Assembly (NCBI RefSeq): GCF_040543805.1
Contig: NZ_JBEUMS010000003.1
Span: 1 to 64,000, forward strand
Reading direction: 5' to 3'
Source of the DNA: Arcicella rosea
GTDB lineage: Bacteria; Bacteroidota; Bacteroidia; Cytophagales; Spirosomataceae
DNA: 64,000 nt
Shown in pieces: positions 62,489-64,000 of the stretch. A program made the position numbers and the translations under genes. The notes under the pieces are model-generated. The model was not told where the DNA came from. It ran no database searches and worked only from the letters and a program-made list of their open reading frames with translations. Every line of letters begins with the position of its first letter. The first letter of the stretch is position 1.

Positions 62489-62675
62489 AGTGATTGGTAA
62501 TTAGTTTTTAATCTACTAATTATCAGACACTTGAAACAAATAAACCTTACTTAAATAGTATCAATTACTCGACAAGTTTTTATAAGTACCTTTTAGTATT
62601 AACTTATAGAATTTTCTAATTCTAATAACTAATCCGTTCCAAAAACTAATCACAAATCACTAATTACCAATCACT
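62489..62675. repeat. 16-bp inverted repeat spanning the AraC-GDPD spacer
   Basis: AGTGATTGGTAATTAG (62489-62504) and its exact complement CTAATTACCAATCACT (62660-62675) bound the 213-bp spacer. The same word occurs in part at 115-126 (TTACCAATCACT) and in AATTGGTAG near 3545 and 3612. No gene is visible between the arms. Confidence 0.6.
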
Positions 62676-62679
62676 TCTT

Positions 62680-63525
62680 ATGCCACAAAATACATTTGAA
62701 ATAGAAGGTCACAGAGGTTGCCGTGGACTGATGCCTGAAAATACTATCCCAGCTTTCCAAAAAGCTTTGGATTTGGGCGTTGATACTTTGGAATTAGATG
62801 TTTGTATTAGCCAAGACCACCAAGTAGTTGTATCGCACGAACCTTATATGAATGCACTTTTTGCTTTTCATCCAAACGGTTCGCCTGTGCTGAAAAAGGA
62901 AGAAAAAACACTGAATTTATATCAAATGAATTATCAGGAAATTCAGCAATTTGATACGGGTTTACGTGGAAATAAACTTTTTCCTGCACAACAAAAATTG
63001 GCAACTCATAAACCTTTGTTGAGCGAAATGTTGGCTTTCTGTGAAAATTATATTCAACAAAAAGGACTCAAAGCAGTTCATTATAATATAGAAATCAAGT
63101 CGGAAGAAAAAGAGTATGGAATTTCACAACCTGAAAGTATTGAAGTATTTTCTGATTTGGTTTATCAGGTTTTGAAACAATTCATTCCTGCCGAAAGAGT
63201 AATTATCCAAAGTTTTGATTTTAACATCCTTCAGTTTTGGCATCAGCAAATTCAAAACCAAAAGTATCCAAAATTCACTTTGTCTGCATTGGTCGAACGT
63301 GAAGGAATTGAGCCTTCTTTACAGAAATTAGGCTTTTTACCAGACGTTTTCAGTCCGTACTTCAAGCAATTAACCAAAAGGAAATTGGCGATGTGCCATC
63401 AAAAAGGCATCAAAGTAATTCCGTGGACAGTCAATGAAGTAAAAGATATGTTAACAATGAAAGCATTAGGCACAGACGGACTCATCACTGATTATCCAGA
63501 CAGAGCTTTAAAATTATGGAAATAG
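62680..63525 (+). CDS. Glycerophosphodiester phosphodiesterase
   Basis: A 281-residue GDPD-type TIM barrel. Catalytic and metal residues are visible in EGHRGCRGLMPENTIPAF (general base His, Glu), LELDVCISQDHQVVVSHEP and YNIEIKSEE; the C-terminus has the usual WTVNEVKDM and LGTDGLITDYPDRA. There is no signal peptide, so it is cytoplasmic. It hydrolyses glycerophosphodiesters to glycerol-3-phosphate and an alcohol. It lies 48 bp upstream of ispE on the same strand. Confidence 0.93.
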   Translation: MPQNTFEIEGHRGCRGLMPENTIPAFQKALDLGVDTLELDVCISQDHQVVVSHEPYMNALFAFHPNGSPVLKKEEKTLNLYQMNYQEIQQFDTGLRGNKLFPAQQKLATHKPLLSEMLAFCENYIQQKGLKAVHYNIEIKSEEKEYGISQPESIEVFSDLVYQVLKQFIPAERVIIQSFDFNILQFWHQQIQNQKYPKFTLSALVEREGIEPSLQKLGFLPDVFSPYFKQLTKRKLAMCHQKGIKVIPWTVNEVKDMLTMKALGTDGLITDYPDRALKLWK

Positions 63526-63572
63526 CTTTTTTGTAAAGTATTTTTGTTTTTCAATTCCAATAAACAAACCCA

Positions 63573-64000
63573 ATGGTTACTTTTCCAAACGCAAAAATCA
63601 ATATTGGTTTATACATCACCGAAAAACGTGCAGACGGCTTTCATAATCTTGAATCTTGTTTTTATCCTGTTGGCTGGTGCGATATTTTAGAAATTTTACC
63701 AGCCGAAACATTAAGTTTCAGAAGTACGGGCTTGGATATTCCGGGAAATCCAGAAAGTAATCTTTGCCTAAAGGCATACCATCTTTTAAAGCAAGATTTT
63801 GACATTCCTCCCGTAAGTATTCACCTCCACAAAGTTGTGCCAATTGGGGCAGGCATGGGTGGAGGTTCAGCAGATTGTGCTTTTACAATCAAAACTTTGA
63901 ATGAGCTTTTTGCGTTACACTTATCAGTGGAACAAATGGAAAACTATGCTCGTAAATTGGGAAGTGACTGTGCTTTTTTCATTCAAAATCGACCGCAATA
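63573..64000 (+). CDS. ispE: 4-diphosphocytidyl-2-C-methyl-D-erythritol kinase, 5' part
   Basis: The start at 63573 (MVTFPNAKINIGLYITEKR) opens a frame that runs to the window edge, so only about 142 codons are seen. The GHMP-kinase ATP motif is intact: PIGAGMGGGSADCA, followed by LNELFAL. IspE phosphorylates CDP-ME in the non-mevalonate isoprenoid pathway. It follows the GDPD gene and is probably cotranscribed. The rest of the gene lies outside the window. Confidence 0.95.
   Translation, partial: MVTFPNAKINIGLYITEKRADGFHNLESCFYPVGWCDILEILPAETLSFRSTGLDIPGNPESNLCLKAYHLLKQDFDIPPVSIHLHKVVPIGAGMGGGSADCAFTIKTLNELFALHLSVEQMENYARKLGSDCAFFIQNRPQ

Overview
The window is AT-rich bacterial DNA from the Bacteroidota, most probably Cytophagales (a Spirosomataceae-type genome such as Flectobacillus, Arcicella or Emticicia; the genus cannot be fixed from here). 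The evidence is SusC/SusD pairs with ECF sigma/FecR regulators, a type IX secretion (T9SS) sorting tail, TAnnTTTG-type promoter boxes, a MocR/GntR regulator and Bacteroidota-type RpoB, RpoC and adenylate kinase. There are no rRNA or tRNA genes, insertion sequences, prophage or CRISPR arrays that I can see.

Layout. 0.1-3.5 kb (minus): a putative metal-linked operon of a small Cys-rich secreted protein, a TonB-dependent receptor and an HMA-AraC regulator. 3.8-5.6 kb (plus): a DUF2752/TM2 pair and a Tat-exported TIM-barrel sugar isomerase. 5.7-10.5 kb: a 1608-residue repeat-rich T9SS cargo protein. 10.6-13.5 kb: obg, adk and a Gfo/Idh/MocA oxidoreductase, followed by eight copies of a 43-bp tandem repeat. 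14.0-24.4 kb: rpoB and rpoC, separated by a 2-kb gene for a polytopic membrane protein. 25-33 kb: M28 peptidase, small secreted proteins, a sterol-desaturase-family enzyme, a Fic protein between two direct repeats, an alkaline-phosphatase-superfamily enzyme and a PIN-domain toxin/antitoxin pair.

33-43.8 kb and 46.9-57 kb hold two nutrient-uptake loci of the same design, both on the minus strand: ECF sigma, FecR anti-sigma, SusC with an STN domain, SusD, then an accessory gene (a VCBS/ASPIC lipoprotein in locus 1, a GH106-like glycoside hydrolase in locus 2). The sigma, FecR and SusC STN domain should form a surface-signalling switch that induces each SusCD pair. In both loci the fecR-susC gap carries, on the opposite strand, a TACTTTTG box at the susC start codon followed about 100-120 bp later by a hairpin with a T-tract. 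I read this as a pair of cis-antisense small RNAs, comparable to the DonS-type RNAs known for Bacteroides PULs. It is the most interesting prediction in the window.

Between and after these loci lie DinB, a pyridoxamine-phosphate-oxidase-like protein divergent from a MocR regulator, a serine hydrolase, a GNAT acetyltransferase, a HigBA-like toxin/antitoxin pair, a Dabb/DUF1080 pair divergent from an AraC regulator, a glycerophosphodiesterase and the 5' part of ispE, which runs off the right edge. The spacers are rich in short reiterated word repeats and perfect inverted repeats.
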